Source: Selaginella tamariscina
Taxonomy: Eukaryota; Streptophyta; Lycopodiopsida; Selaginellales; Selaginellaceae
Assembly (NCBI GenBank): GCA_003024785.1
Contig: PUQB01000199.1
Span: forward strand, 248,001-312,000
DNA length: 64,000 nucleotides
Reading direction: 5' to 3'
The notes under the pieces were generated by a model. The model did not search any database. It saw only the letters and a list, made by a program, of their open reading frames with translations, and was not told the origin of the DNA. The position numbers and the translations under genes were made by a program. Below, piece after piece: positions 22,691 to 33,777 of this stretch. Position 1 is the stretch's first letter, and every line of letters starts with the position of its first letter.

Positions 22691-22829
22691 AGGTATCGGG
22701 AGGCGGATCACCTGGGAAACCGACGATATGGGGTCTGGGGTGGTGGCCAACCCCACCACAGATCGCGGTCAGGAGACCGCAACCAAAGGTCGTGCTCCTT
22801 CGCTCGACAGCCCAGGCACCAGCCTAGGG

Positions 22830-23600
22830 TGACGTGCTGCTTAGGAGCTTGGTTAGCTGGTAATAGGCATCTGTGTTGTGGGATCCATGGACATTACATA
22901 CTTTGCAATATCTATCCCTACGCGCTGTGTATCCTAACTAAGCAAGGGTCGCCGCCAGATCTTCTTGCTTTGCGACTGCTCTGTAAGTCTCCCTTTGTTG
23001 GGATTGCTTGTGCTCCATGGTCCCCCCTTGTCTCCCCCTCCAGGTCGGATTGGAGATGTCCGAGAGGTCTTCCTCGTCTGTGGCGGTGTCGTTGGCCCCT
23101 TCCGCGTCCGGTTTGTCTTGCGCCTTCCTTTCTTGGCGTCTTTCAGCTTCCCGCTTTTCGGCCTTCTTGGCGTACCAGAGTAACTTGTCAAATGTCCGGT
23201 CGTCATCTAAGCCGATCCACTTGCGGATCTCCGACCGCAGTCCCTTTCGATACCACATTTTCTTCGTCAGGTCAACTGGGGCGTCTCTTAGCGGACGATA
23301 TACCCTAGCATGCGGACTGTGTACTCGTCGACTGACTCTCCTGCTTTATGTTTCAAGCTCGTTAGCTTGTGGAACACCTCCTCTTCACTCTTTTCCTCCC
23401 GGAAGGTATCCAGAAACGCCCTTTGTGCGGTTTCCCAGCGGGCTCCTTCATTTGCCTCGTGGAATCGCATCCACCAGGTGTGTGCCTTCTTGTCCAGAGT
23501 GAATGCAAATGCACTCAGCTTCTTGTGATTGTTGCTTACACTCCGAAGTTTGCACACCTATTCGAACTTGTGTACGTGTTGGTTTGTGTCTTCCCCCTTC
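22830..23600 (-). pseudogene. gag fossil of T1
   Basis: It reads 'HKKLSAFAFTLDKKAHTWWMRFHEANEGARWETA', then 'VDEYTVRMLGYIVR', then 'GLRSEIRKWIGLDDDRTFDKLLWYAKKAEKREAERR', an acidic linker, and a knuckle-like CKVCNVNGSHNTDDC (spacing C-x2-C-x5-H-x4-C). This is the retrotransposon-gag family. Broken. Confidence 0.8.
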
Positions 23601-24159
23601 CCTCCACGGAACGCGGGTAAGGGCACTGTTACGGTGCTCTCCTGCATCCGATTGAGCACGTGGGCTAATAAGGTGACCGGGTCAGTTCCCATGGCGTCCC
23701 GTTTGTGTGAGAAGTGTTCCGATCTGGACCCTCCGCTTCAAACTTGCGGGTGCCTTTCTCCTTCCTCACGGCCCTGCCCTCCCGTTGAGGGTGGGTGACG
23801 AGGACGGGCTCCTCCCGGCTGTCCCTCGGGGGCCCCCGCCACGGGACCAACCTGACAGCTGGTGGCGCGGCTTACCTTGGCTGGACGGTTTTCCCTCCTC
23901 CAGCGAGTAGTTTTGTACGACCATGCGCGGCATCTCCCCGCGACGTCTAGACGGTCATGATCGATGGGGCAATTCCTCCTCGCCCTGAGACGGTATCCCC
24001 CGTTTGGTGATGGTTGCGGCTCTGCCGTGTGCCCTGGCGGATTTCTCTTGTGGGGCTAGTGCGGTACTAGTCGCTCGGGCGAATCTCTCCTGCCCTTGGA
24101 TGAATTCCTCTCGTCCCTTCTCCAAGGTAGCCACTGTGCGGCCTGTTTCCCAACGGTGG

Positions 24160-24405
24160 CACCAAGCTTTTCTTATGCCCACTGAGGGCAAAAGTAGCAT
24201 GTAATGCTTCCCCACTAGAGCACTTTCCCACTGTACATTGAGATCAATCTAAAGATACGCATGCACCACGTTTTTGTTCCTGTTGTCACATACTTCGAGC
24301 TCTGAATAATTCAATCCAGCTCTTCTCGACATGACGCTGCCGTTTAACGTATAGTACTCTAGTTTGGTACAGATATCTATGTGTAAGCTGCTTCCCATCC
24401 TAACC
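24160..24405. other. unexplained 245-bp segment inside T1
   Basis: T2 reads continuously from GCCACTGTGTGGCC to CTCCTCCCAGTCCG, whereas T1 has about 245 extra bases at that place. The segment contains GGTGGCACCAAGC, whose complement GCTTGGTGCCACC resembles the primer site of some plant Ty3 elements, so it may be the edge of another LTR element. I could not define its ends. Confidence 0.5.
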
Positions 24406-25451
24406 CAAGACTGCTTGTGCCTCCTCCTAGTCTGTCAGCTCGTTGACATCCAGTTGCCTTCACACAGGCGGTTGTCCCATGTGTACCCGGCCTTCCGAAG
24501 CCTTGGGTTCTCATCCTGGTAACCACCCTGACCTGCTTTGTCGTCTGATTGGCTGAATTCCTAGTGCAAGGGTTGCCTTGTTGGCAATCTATGCCCCTCC
24601 CTACGGGGGCTTTCCGGATGAGGCTCTTCCTCCCCTCTTTCCGGGCAGACACGGGCCCCCTGCATCACCTTGGTGGGTGACGATGGCCCTAGGTTTCCTA
24701 TCTTACCTCCATCGTGGCACTGGTCATGCTGGGCTTTTGGCTCACGTCCCCAATCGCTATCCGTGTTGCTTTCGCCCCTCGAGATTCTTGCCTCCATCGC
24801 AGGCCTGCCCTTTCCTAGAGTTGTCATGTGCGAGGTTTCCTCCTTCGGGGGTACTCATCAAACACTGGTTTTGCTCTTTGATATGGGGGCTCTTCGTGGC
24901 CGTCACTTTCACCTACGTCGAGAGGCGGAGGGCTTTCGTCATCTTGCCATCCATCCCACTCTGCATCGTAGGTTAATGTCGAGCGAAGTCTCCTGTCCGG
25001 GTGTTGTTCATACCCGCATGCTGTCATACCTAGACTGTCGTCGGACGTGCTGCGGTTCCTTCATATCTTTCTTCATAGTCAACAGTGTACGACCGCCTCT
25101 GCCGCTGGTTGTGCCGGGTTTACCACTGCTCGGAGATTCGGCCATGCGACATTACCGTCGTTCCCTTGGGTAGGTGACATAGAGCCAATTGCGGCAATCA
25201 AGGTGCCTCGCCGCCTTCCATCAACCTCCCTCGGCCGGCTCGTTGCATCCTCCTGGCCAGCTATTGCTTGTCAATCTCTATTTGCTTGAATGAGTTAATC
25301 CCGGCTCTTCGTCAGGCCGCCACTCTACTTGCTATAGTGAACTCCATCTGTGTGTACTATCTATCCCTCCATGTTCGCCCAAAATGGTCGTCGGGGACTC
25401 CGCAGGCCAGATGTGGTGCTTCTCAGGAAATTGCAGTGGTCGCCAGGACGC

Positions 25452-26073
25452 TGTCAAGAGCGTCCAACCCCGGGGGTTCGGCCAACAAGCCGGGCCTTAC
25501 CTCATAAGTAATAGAAGGTATTGGATGGCCTCTACCCGGACGCCACAAGGCCCGTGTACAGGTAGGGGGAGTTCTACTGAGAAGACTTGGCAGAGAGTGT
25601 TGCAGTGCCCAGGAGTAGAGCCAGCGGGAACGCCCGCTTGTAAGGTGAATAGAAGGAAAATGGATATATATATATATATTGCCTGTCCGAGTACAAACTA
25701 TCTCCGACAGTGGAGCAAGATATAAGACGCAGACTTGACTCCAGAAAGACCCCGACCCACTACTTGCCTTCTAGCTTATATAGTGGGTTACCTACCGCTA
25801 AACCCTAGCTACAGGTGGCGCCCTCCACTGGTCTGCCGCTTGGTGACAGAGTCATGCCTGTCACATTTATGCGCCTCCCCATGCGTGCTGTCCTTCGTAC
25901 CCTGGGTAGTGGTCTAGACAATCGAATCTACTCTTGGTTACGCCGCCGCTTAACATCGGTTGCCATCAGTTCATACCTGAAGTACCTCCCTTATCCGGCG
26001 CTTTGTTTCGTCGCTCGTCCGTGCTGGTGGACGTCCTCTCTGGCTGCCGTGTGACTGTGTCGGACCACCGTCA
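25452..26073 (-). repeat. LTR of the Tat-like family (T1)
   Basis: Minus-strand reading begins TGACGGTGG and ends CTCTTGACA, giving TG...CA ends and 622 bp. The start matches the beginning of the 3' LTR of T3 at 48505. A TATA box (CTATATAAG) lies at 25775-25783 on the minus strand. The left end is inferred from the TG/CA rule alone. Confidence 0.6.
25775..25783 (-). promoter_or_regulatory. TATA box of the Tat-like LTR
   Basis: Minus-strand CTATATAAG, about 290 bp into the LTR, the only good core-promoter box in that interval. Confidence 0.55.
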
Positions 26074-26099
26074 ACTAGGCCCCCATACTGTTGTCCCCC

Positions 26100-26870
26100 A
26101 GGTGATCCGCCTCCTATCACTCGATGACCCAGGCACCGGTTTGGGGTGGCGTGCTGCTTAGGAGCTTGGTTAGCTGGTAACAATCATCTGTGTTGTGGGA
26201 TCCATTGACATTACATACTTTGCAATATCTATCCCTATGCGCTGTGTATCCTAACTGAGCAAGAGCCACCGCTAGGTCCTCCTGCCTTGTGATCGCTCTG
26301 TAGGTCTCCCTTCGTTGGGATTGCTCGTGCTCCCTGGCCCCCCTCCGTCTCTCCTTCCGAGTTGGATTGGGAACGTCCGAAAGGTCCTCCTCATCCGTGG
26401 TGGTGTCACTGGCCTCTTTTGCGTCCAATTTGTCCTGCACCTTCCTTTCTTGGCGTCTTTCAGCTTCCCGCTTCTTAGTCTTCTTGGCGTACCGGAGTAA
26501 CTTGTCGAATGTTCAGTCGTCATCTAGGCCGATCCACTTGCGGATCTCCAGCCGCAGTCCCTTTCGGTACCACATTTTCTTGGTCAGGTCAACTGGGGTG
26601 TCTCTTAGCCGGGCGATATATCCCAACATGTGGATCGTGTATTCATCGACCGACTCTCCTGCTTTCTATTTCAAGCTCGTTAGCTTGTGGATTACCTCCT
26701 CTTCACTCTTTTCCTCCCGGAAAGTATCCAGAAACGCCCTTCGTACGGTTTCCCAATGAGATCCTTTGTTTGCCTCGTGGAATCGCATCCACCAGGCGTG
26801 TGCCTTCTTGTCCAAAGTGCATGTGAAGGCACTCAACTTCTTGTGATTATCGATTACACTCTAAAGTTTG
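26100..26870 (-). pseudogene. gag fossil of T2
   Basis: Same protein as T1: 'TFSQVDE'-type leader, 'IRKWIGLDDD' region, acidic linker 'DEEDLSDVPNPTRKE' and the knuckle CKVCNVNGSHNTDDC near 26200-26245. Broken. Confidence 0.75.
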
Positions 26871-27990
26871 CACACCTTTTCAAACTTGTGTACGTGTTAA
26901 TCTACATCTTCCCCCTTCACTCCACAGAACGCGGGTTATGGTGCTCTCCTGCATTCGATTGAGCGTGCAGGCTAGTAAGGTAACCAGGTCGGTTCCCATG
27001 GCATCCCGTTGCACCTGAGAAGTGTTATGATCCGGACCCTCCGTTTCGAACATGGTGTAGTCCATGTCTAGGTATTCTGCAGGTACCTTTCTCCTTCCTC
27101 ACGGCCCTACCTTCTCGTTGAGGGTGGGTGATGAGGACAAGCTCCTCCTGGCTGTTCCTCGGGAGCCCCCTCCGCGGGACCACCCTGACGGCTAGTGGCG
27201 TGGTTTACCTCGGCTGGACGGTATTCCCTCCTCCAGCGAGTGGTTTTGTAGGACTATGCACGGATTCCCCTTGCGACGTCTAGACGGTCGTGACCGATGG
27301 GCGATTCCTCCTCACCCTGAGATAGTATTCTCCCCATTTGGTGATGGTTGTGGCTCTGCCGTGTGCCCTGGCAAATTTCCCTCATGGGGCCGGTGTGATA
27401 CTGGTCGCTCGGGCGAATCTCTCCTACCCTTGGACGAATTCCTCTCGTCCCTTGTCCAGAGTGGCCACTGTGTGGCCCCTCTTTCTGGTACCTCCTCCCA
27501 GTCCGTCAACTCGTCGATGTCTAGTCACCTTCGGGAAAGTGGTCGTCCCATGTGTACCCCGGCCTTCCGAAGCCTTGGGTTCTCATCCTAGTAACCACCC
27601 TAGCCTACTGCATCGTCCGATCGGCTGAACTTTTGGTGCAGAGGTTGCCTTGTTGGCAATCGATGCCCCTCCCTACGGAAGCCTTCCGAATGAGGCTCTT
27701 CCTCCCTCCGGGCAGCCACGGGCCCCCCGCGTCACCCTGGTGGGTGACGACGACCCTCTACCTTATGTCTGTCGTGGTGCTGGCCACGCTGAACTTTTGG
27801 CTCACATCCCATGTCGCTATCCTTGTTGCTTTTGCCCCCTCGAGATTCATGCCTCCATCACAGGCCTACCCTTTCTTGGGGTTGTCCTGTGTAAGGTTTC
27901 CTTCTTCGAGAGTACTCGTCGAACACGGGTTCTGCTCTTTGGTATGGGGGATCATCGTGGCCATCACTTTTGCCTACATCAAGAGGCGGA

Positions 27991-28677
27991 TGTCAAGCCA
28001 CGATTCAGGAAACAGGAAGAGAGCAGGATTCCAAGGACATGAAGGCTTGACTCAGGAACAGGACCGAGAGCAGGACAGGAACCAGGAATAGGAACAGGAC
28101 GGATCTAGGAATAGGACAGGATTAGGATAGGATCCGGGAGCAAGACAGGAAAGCACAGGATAGGATCCGGGAGCAAGACAGGAAGCACAGGATAGGATCC
28201 GGGAGCAAGACAGGAACATGACAGGATCTAGGAGCAGGACAGGATCCAGGAACAGGACAGGAAATAGGAGCGAGACAGGAACAGGACAGGAAACAAGACA
28301 AGACACAAGAAAAACGAGATTGATCGTAGTAAGACTGGTGTTGATAGTAACTGATTGTACAACAATTAGGTCGGAGCTTTTATGCTCACAACTCCAAGAG
28401 CTAATCTAGGCATGCATGCAAAAGTGGTTGCATGCATGCAAAAGTGATTGCATGCATGCAGAGGCTAAGATGAGTCCACATGTCCCTTATCCTCTAGGCA
28501 TATCCTGTGGCATATCCTGTAGGAATATCCTGCAACCGAATCCTGTGTCCGGAATCCTGGTAGGAGTATCCTGTAAGAAAATCCTGCAACCCATATCCTG
28601 TATCCGGAATCCTGTAGGAAAGTCCTGCAACCCATGTCCTGTATCCGGAATCCTGTATTCTGTATCGGGTCGTGACA
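27991..28677 (-). repeat. 3' LTR of S2
   Basis: 687 bp, TGTCAAGCC to TCGTGACA as written on the plus strand. It holds extra copies of a CAGGATAGGATCCGGGAGCA unit compared with the other LTR, and three RY motifs (CATGCATG) spaced 20 bp apart at 28411, 28431 and 28451. Confidence 0.92.
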
Positions 28678-28688
28678 GCACCTCCTCC

Positions 28689-30100
28689 CTAAAGACGAGT
28701 TCCACGAGTCTTGGGACCTGGTTTAGCAGGATAATGCCGATGGAAGGCAGCAACCTTGGAAGAAGCATGGAGTAAGTTGGATGCAGGTTCCCAAGTGCGA
28801 TCAGTAGGCAGGTACCCTTTCCAATCCACCAAGTATTGGAGTTGGTGACGATGAAGACGAGAGTCAAGGATGGCTGCGACTTCGTACTCAGGTTCCGTGT
28901 CAATGACCACAGGAGGGGGAGGAGAAGAAACACGACCAGGAAGAGAAGAAGGATGATACGGCTCCAACAAAGAGGTGTGAAACACAGGATGAAGTTTCAC
29001 CGTGGATGGTAACTCGAGTCGGAAAGCTACAGGATTTACCTCCGCCACGATCCTATAAGGGCCCAATCGTTGAAAATCCAACTTAGAAGAAGGCCTGTTG
29101 GTGCGAATGTGTCGACGAAGAAGCCACACGAGATCACCAATCTTGTATGTAGGTGCCGGCTGTCGGTGAGCATCAGCATGATTGTATCGTTCCTGGTGCC
29201 TGTTGAAGATGAACCTGGAGATCATCCTGTACCTGCTGAAGATGCTGAAGACGATCCTGTACTGCAGAAGCGGAAGAAGGAGAAGCGGTAGGAGCAAAGT
29301 CAAAACGTGGATGGTGGCCTGTAAGAGCAAAGAAAGGTGTCTGTCCTGTAGATGCGTGGATGGAGTTGTTGTAGGCAAACTCTGCCATTGGAAGGAGGTC
29401 CAACCAGTTGTCCTGCTGGTAACTGATGAAGCAACGAAGATACTGTTCTAAGGTTTGAATTGTGCGTTCGGACTGCCCATCGGTTTGTGGATGATATCCT
29501 GAAGAAAGATCCGCTTTGACCTGTAGACTCCGAAGAAGCTCTCGCCAAAAACTTGGACATGAATTGTGGACCTCGATCGGAAATAATGCTCTCAGGAAGA
29601 CCATGATGTCGGAAACCTCGCGGATCACCAACTCGGCAGTTGTCTGACCTGTAGCTGTCTTGTTGCAGGGTAGGAAATGAGCATGCTTGGTGAAACGGTC
29701 AACCACCACAAAGAACTGCATCAAATCCACGGGAAGGAGGAAGATCTGTGAGGAAATCCATAGAAATGGATCTCCAAGGAGCAGACGGAACAGGAAGAGG
29801 ACGAAGAAGACCAGAGGGTGCATGATGAGGCATCTTCGACCTGCTACAAGTGTCACAACTCCGTACAAACCTCTCCACAAAACCTCGCAACCCAGGCCAC
29901 CAATAGTTGCGAGTCACCAATTCCACTGTCTTGGCCACACCAAAATGTCCTGTAGCCGGGGTATCATGACAATCCTGTACCACACGAGTCCTAGAAATAC
30001 CAACAGGAACGTACAGGAGACCTTCCCGGTACAGGAGTCCATCCTGTATGGTGAATAGGTTGTAGTCTGGACGGGAACTGGAGGAAGAGGAACTTGCAAC
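28689..30100 (-). pseudogene. integrase and chromodomain of S2
   Basis: Integrase zinc-binding region ('DTCSRSKMPHHAPSG'), core with 'VVDRFTKHAHFLPCNKTATGQTTAELV' and '[27 protein letters not shown]', GPY/F-like 'LGPYRIVAEVNPVAFRLELPS', and a chromodomain (PEYEVAAILDSRLHRHQLQY, LVDWKGYLPTDRTWEPAS) ending HYPAKPGP. The chromodomain form (LVDW-GY...W.PA) is that of the Tf1/Sushi branch. Broken in several places. Confidence 0.88.
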
Positions 30101-31700
30101 GTCAGGATGAATGTGTGAGAACACATTCTTTTCCCAAGTCGTCTGTAGGCAACTGCGAACGAACGTCCTGTAGGAGTGTTGAATTTGCTGGAGCCTGATG
30201 AACCTGCAGTGCCGCAAGCCAGAAACGATCAGGACCCAACAACACTTGCCTTTGACCGTCAAATGCAGGATCGCCCGGGCTTGGTGCAAGGTAAGAGCGC
30301 CTAGACAATGCGTCCGCCTTGCCATTCCGAAAGCCGGGCCTGTAGACGATGACGAAGTCAAAACGTGATAGGAACTCTGCCCACCTAGCCTGTCGCCGAC
30401 TGAGGACCCGAGCCGTTTGAAAGTACTCCAGGTTCTTGTGATCCGTAAGAACTTGTACAGGATGCAGCACCTTCCAGGAAATGCCGCCATTCCTCAAACG
30501 AATCCACAATGGCCTTGAGTTCCTTGTCATGAATCTCGTAGTTGATCTTCGCCGACAGGAACTTACGAGAGTGAAAGGCTACAGGATGAAGCAACTTGTC
30601 CTCTCCAACTTCGATAGGACGGATCCTACTGCAAAATCCGAGGCATCTGCTTCAATGAAGAAAGGATGAAGGGTCAGGATGTGCTAAAATCGGAGCTGTG
30701 AAAACGTCCTTGAGTTGTGAACGCGTGTTCCGCCTTGTCGGACCAAGAGAAAAGTCCTGTGCGCTTGGTGATTCTGTGAGTGGAAGTACACGCTTGGAGA
30801 AGTCCTGTATGAACCGCCTGTAGAAGTTTGCAAAGCCAAGGAAACATTGTACATCTTGTACCGACTTGGGCCTCTCCCACTCCACGATGGTCTTCACCTT
30901 GTGCATGTCCATGGAAACGCCAGCAGGAGAGATGATGTAGCCCAAGAACTCCACCGAATCCCTATCGAAAAAACACTTCTCCAACTTCGCGTACAGGCCA
31001 TGCTCGCGAAGCCGCTCTAAAACTAGTCGTACATGCTTGTCATGTGCCGCCTGGTCCTTGGAGAAAATCAAGATGTCGTTGAGGAATCACCACAAACTGG
31101 TCCAAGAAGTCACGGAAAATGTCGTTCACCATGTGTTGGAATACAGCTGGGGCATTGGTAAGGCCGAAAGGCATTACCGTGTACTTCAAAATGTCCATAC
31201 CTTGTACGAAAGGCAGTCTTCCACTCATCGCCGGGACGAATCCGTACAAGGTTGTAGGCTCCTCGTAAGTCGATCTTCGTGAACACCTTTGCCCCTTGCA
31301 GCGATCGAGAAGTTCCGGGATCAATGGCAACGGATACCGATTCCGAATGGTGACTTGATTCAAACTCCTGTAGTCCACCACCAAACGTAAACTCCCATCC
31401 TTCTTCTTGACAAAGAAGATAGGAGCTCCTGCAAGGGACTTTGAGTGACGAATGAAGCCGGATCCTAAGTTGTCCTCGATGTATTGACGAAGAACCTCCA
31501 ACTCTGTGGGTGACAATGCATAGATCGTCCGAATGGTGGAGTCTTTCCTTCCGCAAGATCAATAGGACAGTCGTAGGACCTGTGAACAGGAAGAACTGCA
31601 GCCTTGTGCTTGTCAAAAACGTCCTTAAAGTCGTGGTACTTGGATGGTAGGAAGAAGAGGAGAAGGAGAAGGAGAAGGAGAAAAAACAGGGAGTCGGATA
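30101..31700 (-). pseudogene. reverse transcriptase / RNase H of S2
   Basis: '[24 protein letters not shown]', '[21 protein letters not shown]', then 'FLGYIISPAGVSMDMHKVKTI' and 'CFLGFANFYRRFIQDFSKRV', and RNase H with '[20 protein letters not shown]' and '[19 protein letters not shown]'. Part of a fossil with several breaks. Confidence 0.85.
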
Positions 31701-31774
31701 CAGGAAAGGTAGGAGAGGACGTAGGAGTTACTTGAAAAGCAAAAAGGTGGAAGGGGGTAGGATCAGTGGCGAGT

Positions 31775-32695
31775 TCATGCATGGTAGTGGTAAGAACTCG
31801 GAGAGGAGAAGGAGGGAGCTGTGACTGAAAAAGAGGAAGGATCTTGGGGAATGGAACAGAGGCAGGTAACAGAAAGAAGCAGATTGGAAAAAAACCTGTG
31901 TGGTTGTTGGTGAGTGTACAGATTGGAAGAATCCTGTACAGGACACCGTGAGTGTACAGGATTGGAAGAATCCTGTACAGGAGTCCGTGGTTGCGCAAGA
32001 GTGGAAAAAGCCTGCGAATGTGCTGATGAATCAACAGGAGGTGGATCCTGTTGAGGAGGAACCTTCGACACTGATACAGGATTGGAAGAACCCTGTACAG
32101 GACACCGCAAACTTACAGGAATGGGGAGAGCCTGCGGATGTGCTGAGGAACTGCCATGAGGTGAATCCTGTCGAGGAGGAGTCTTCAACACTGGTACAGG
32201 AACAGGTACGGTCAATCCTGTAGCTTGTACTGCCTCAGATACTAAGGATGTATCCTGCACGCAGGAAGGTACAGGATTGATCCTAGAAGTTGGAGAGGAA
32301 AACGTGAGTGTCCTAGACCTCCAGTCGATCTGCGGATTTGCAACAACGAACCATGGCATGCCCAAAATGATGGGAGTCGACCGAGTCTTGATCAAGTTGA
32401 AGGAAATTGAACAGTTGAATGTGCCATACCTGCAGGAGAGAGGTTCGGTAGCATGGGTAACTGCACCGGAAGCAATTAGACGCCCATCGGCCACCTCTAC
32501 AGGAACTGCACGCTTCAACTTCACCACCGAAATGCCATGTTGAGTTGCAAACGTGTCATCCATGAAGCATGCATTTGCACCAGTGTCTAACAAGGCAAAC
32601 TCCATGAGCTCTCGATTATTAAGATGAATGTGTACAGGAAACTTAAGTGACGGGATGGTATGAGCAGCACCAATGGAGCCTGCACCTACGTCCAA
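31775..32695 (-). pseudogene. protease and P/S-rich linker of S2
   Basis: A 306-residue frame with 'FALLDTGANACFMDDTFATQ' (retropepsin DTGA) and 'PIILGMPWFVVANPQIDW', followed by a long Pro/Ser/Val linker in which '[18 protein letters not shown]' recurs. The frame overlaps the end of gag in the -1 frame, in line with the -1 frameshift used by Sushi-family relatives. Confidence 0.85.
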
Positions 32696-32706
32696 CTTCG
32701 CGGCTC

Positions 32707-33684
32707 CTAGACGAAGTGGACATTGGAGTTTTCCGACTGAACTTCGGCTTCGACTTCACGCGTCTTGAAGTTCCTGGCTTTAATAGGACAATCTGCCACC
32801 TTGTGTCCTGCTCCACCACAATACAAGCACAGGTTCTCACTGCGACGACGTTGCTTCTCGGCAGCGGAAAGAGAGCCACGCTTGGATTTCTCAACCTCCA
32901 TAGGAACTACTCCAGAAGGTGGTGCAGGAACATGTACCACAGCTGTAGGATTGGTTTGCAGGAACTGTTGACGGGATCTTTCCTGACGACGCTCGAACAA
33001 ACGGTTGTCGCAACGAACAGCTTGTTGCATGATCTCCGCTAATGTTTGGGCATCCGGTAACGTAAGGAGAAGGTCCTTCACGTCGTCCCTCAACCCAAAA
33101 CGGAAGTGTTCGATCAATGCAGTCTCGTCCCATGGAATGTTCGTGCAAAGTTGCTGAAATTCGGATGCATAGACGGAAGCTGGTCGGGATCCTTGAGTGA
33201 GCTTCCGTAACTTCGTGCATGCAGAACGGTACTTATCAGGATCTCCAAAACAGGCTTCAAAGGCAGCCACGAAACCTTCAAAGTCTTCCATCAGTGGATC
33301 GTCACGCTCCAGCAAGGGGGCAACCCAAGCCCGTGGAGATCCACTTAGTAAGGATGCCAAAAGACCCACCTTTTGAGCATCAGTCGAGTAGCGCCGTGGT
33401 TGCATACGGATCAAGAGTCGGATCTGATTCAGGAAACCTTGGAAATCGGCACGATTACCACTGAACTTCTCTGGCATGCTAACCTTCGGCTCCGAAGAAA
33501 AGTTTGATGAAGAGGAAACCACCGATGCCTGGGAGAGAGCCTGCGCAGCAGCCTTGGAGGATGCATCAGCAGCTGCATGTGCCGCAGTGGTGGAACCTTG
33601 CAGGTCGGTGACCACTTGGCGCAAAGTGGCCAGCTCATGAAGTAGCATTTGGTGCTCGTGTTGAAAATGCTCAAAATCAGCCAT
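32707..33684 (-). CDS. Gag of S2 (whole frame)
   Basis: 325 residues. An N-terminal coiled helix (residues 1-30) and an Ala/Ser linker lead to the capsid region from 'MPEKFSGNRADFQGFLNQIR' (about 70) through 'LLASLLSGSPRAWVAPLLERD' and 'ALIEHFRFGLRDDVKDLLLTL' (about 190). A CCHC knuckle CLYCGGAGHKVADCP lies near 290. The pattern FxGFLNQ..L...QP...TD..KV.LL.SLL.G.A..W is that of Sushi-class Gag, the group from which mammalian PEG10 and RTL genes come. The protein is the same as in S4 by eye. It forms the particle shell and packages RNA. Confidence 0.9.
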   Translation of the reverse strand: MADFEHFQHEHQMLLHELATLRQVVTDLQGSTTAAHAAADASSKAAAQALSQASVVSSSSNFSSEPKVSMPEKFSGNRADFQGFLNQIRLLIRMQPRRYSTDAQKVGLLASLLSGSPRAWVAPLLERDDPLMEDFEGFVAAFEACFGDPDKYRSACTKLRKLTQGSRPASVYASEFQQLCTNIPWDETALIEHFRFGLRDDVKDLLLTLPDAQTLAEIMQQAVRCDNRLFERRQERSRQQFLQTNPTAVVHVPAPPSGVVPMEVEKSKRGSLSAAEKQRRRSENLCLYCGGAGHKVADCPIKARNFKTREVEAEVQSENSNVHFV

Positions 33685-33762
33685 GATCTAGGAAAGAAAA
33701 AAGGAGGAAAATGAAGGAAAGGAATCAAGAAAAAGGTAGCTGGAAAACGGAGAACTATGAAG

Positions 33763-33775
33763 CAGTTACTATCAA
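33763..33775 (-). promoter_or_regulatory. self-complementary primer site of S2
   Basis: On the minus strand TTGATAGTAACTG begins two bases inside the 5' LTR. It is the exact complement of CAGTTACTATCAA in the LTR (34090-34102), which lies about 30 bp after the TATA-like box. No tRNA complement is evident. Tf1/Sushi elements are known to prime from the 5' end of their own RNA. Confidence 0.75.
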
Positions 33776-33777
33776 AC

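Larger units (their letters stand above)
22691..26073 (-). mobile_element. Tat-like Ty3 fragment T1
   Basis: On the minus strand: LTR (25452-26073), a long gag leader region, then gag, cut at about 22812. The first 120 bp (22691-22811) are gag sequence in the opposite orientation, so a small inversion has occurred. About 245 bp (24160-24405) are absent from the sister copy T2 and look inserted. Broken fossil, no pol part present. Confidence 0.75.

Noticed and set aside
22116-22759. Tyr/Ile/His-rich frames over the microsatellites
   Set aside because: Simple-sequence artefacts of TA, CA and TATG runs.
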